Assembly (NCBI GenBank): GCA_938046755.1
Contig: CALIXC010000207.1
Coordinates: 1 to 15,890 of the forward strand
Source: an uncultured Lautropia sp.
GTDB taxonomy: Bacteria; Pseudomonadota; Gammaproteobacteria; Burkholderiales; Burkholderiaceae_E
Length of the DNA stretch: 15,890 nucleotides
Reading direction: 5' to 3'
The position numbers were made by a program, and so were the translations under genes. Of the stretch, positions 15,482 through 15,890 are shown piece by piece. The notes beneath the pieces were generated by a model that worked only from the letters and a program-made list of their open reading frames with translations, was not told the origin of the DNA and did no database searches. Every line of letters begins with the position of its first letter. Position 1 is the first letter of the stretch.

Positions 15482-15890
15482 GGTGCTGCTCCTTCGCCTG
15501 CGCGGCATCGCGTTTCGTCAGGTATTCGTGCAGGCCGCGTTCGCGCAGCACGCAGCTGGGGCATTGGCCGCAGCCGCCTTCCACGCCCAGATAGCAGGTG
15601 TGCGTGTGCTGGCGGATGTAGTCGAAGGCACCCAGCCGGTCAGCCAGCGCCCAGGTGTCCTTCTTGGTCAGCCACATCAGCGGCGTGCGGATGTCGAAGG
15701 TGTAGTCCATGGCCAGGTTCAGCGTGACGTTCATCGACTTCACGAAGACATCACGGCAATCCGGGTAGCCGCTGAAATCGGTTTCGCACACGCCGGTGTA
15801 GAGTGTGTGGATGCCCCGGGCCTTGGCATGGATGGCGGCATACAGCAGGAACAGCGCATTGCGCCCGTCCACGAAGGTGTTGGGGGGCTG
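15474..15890 (-). CDS. queC: 7-cyano-7-deazaguanine synthase (partial, C-terminal part)
   Basis: QueC turns 7-carboxy-7-deazaguanine into preQ0 using ATP and ammonia. The frame runs off the right edge of the window, so the N-terminal PP-loop is not visible. What is present begins QPPNTFVDGRNALFLLYAA and contains GVCETDFSGYPDCR, the helix MNVTLNLAMDY, and the zinc site CYLGVEGGCGQCPSC with four cysteines near the end. A GTG at 15872 is an internal valine of the conserved F-V-D/P-G-R-N stretch and not a start. TAA 15474-15476 lies inside the queD start region. Confidence 0.96.
   Translation of the reverse strand, partial: QPPNTFVDGRNALFLLYAAIHAKARGIHTLYTGVCETDFSGYPDCRDVFVKSMNVTLNLAMDYTFDIRTPLMWLTKKDTWALADRLGAFDYIRQHTHTCYLGVEGGCGQCPSCVLRERGLHEYLTKRDAAQAKEQHHA

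Noticed and set aside
1..15890. Mobile element, prophage, CRISPR array or defence system
   Set aside because: I found no transposase, integrase, repeat-spacer pattern or defence domain on either strand.

Overview
The window is about 15.9 kb of GC-rich bacterial DNA, densely packed with mostly core metabolic genes. Gene content and protein sequence (glmU-glmS, a long TtcA, a UbiB-type kinase, a PTR1-like reductase beside a MidA-type methyltransferase, a queC-queD-queE cluster) suggest a betaproteobacterium of the order Burkholderiales. A Lautropia-like member is possible but cannot be fixed from the sequence. There are no tRNA or rRNA genes, CRISPR arrays, insertion sequences or phage genes.

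Layout. Bases 1-3850 (+ strand) hold the end of a metal-uptake locus: the tail of a probable ABC ATPase, a TonB-dependent outer-membrane receptor (234-2453) and a Tat-exported periplasmic binding protein (2595-3761). A strong, symmetric hairpin terminator closes it at 3812-3846. Together these genes would move a chelated metal such as an iron-siderophore, haem or cobalamin across the outer membrane and hand it to an ABC importer. The permease is not in the window.

Bases 4001-10684 (- strand) hold glmS (4001-5860) and glmU (5913-7277), which together supply UDP-GlcNAc for peptidoglycan and LPS. Then come a sodium:solute symporter of unknown substrate (7512-8990) and ubiB (9104-10684). ubiB follows ttcA (10686-11879) with a one-base gap, so the two are probably co-transcribed from a promoter near 11940.

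Bases 12019-14200 hold a divergent pair: a pteridine-reductase-like SDR on the - strand and a MidA/NDUFAF7-type methyltransferase on the + strand. Bases 14207-15890 (- strand) hold the end of queC, then queD and queE, which overlap in the order C-D-E and make preQ0 precursors of queuosine.

The clearest anomaly is a one-base frameshift in queE near 14585. It lies just after the GGE motif and splits an otherwise well-conserved protein into two frames. Other points worth a second look are competing hairpins in the glmU leader, a hairpin between glmU and glmS, a long low-complexity N-terminal extension of TtcA, and a structured, pyrimidine-rich leader without a Shine-Dalgarno before the TonB receptor. 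I found no convincing undescribed multi-gene system; most of the window is ordinary core genome.
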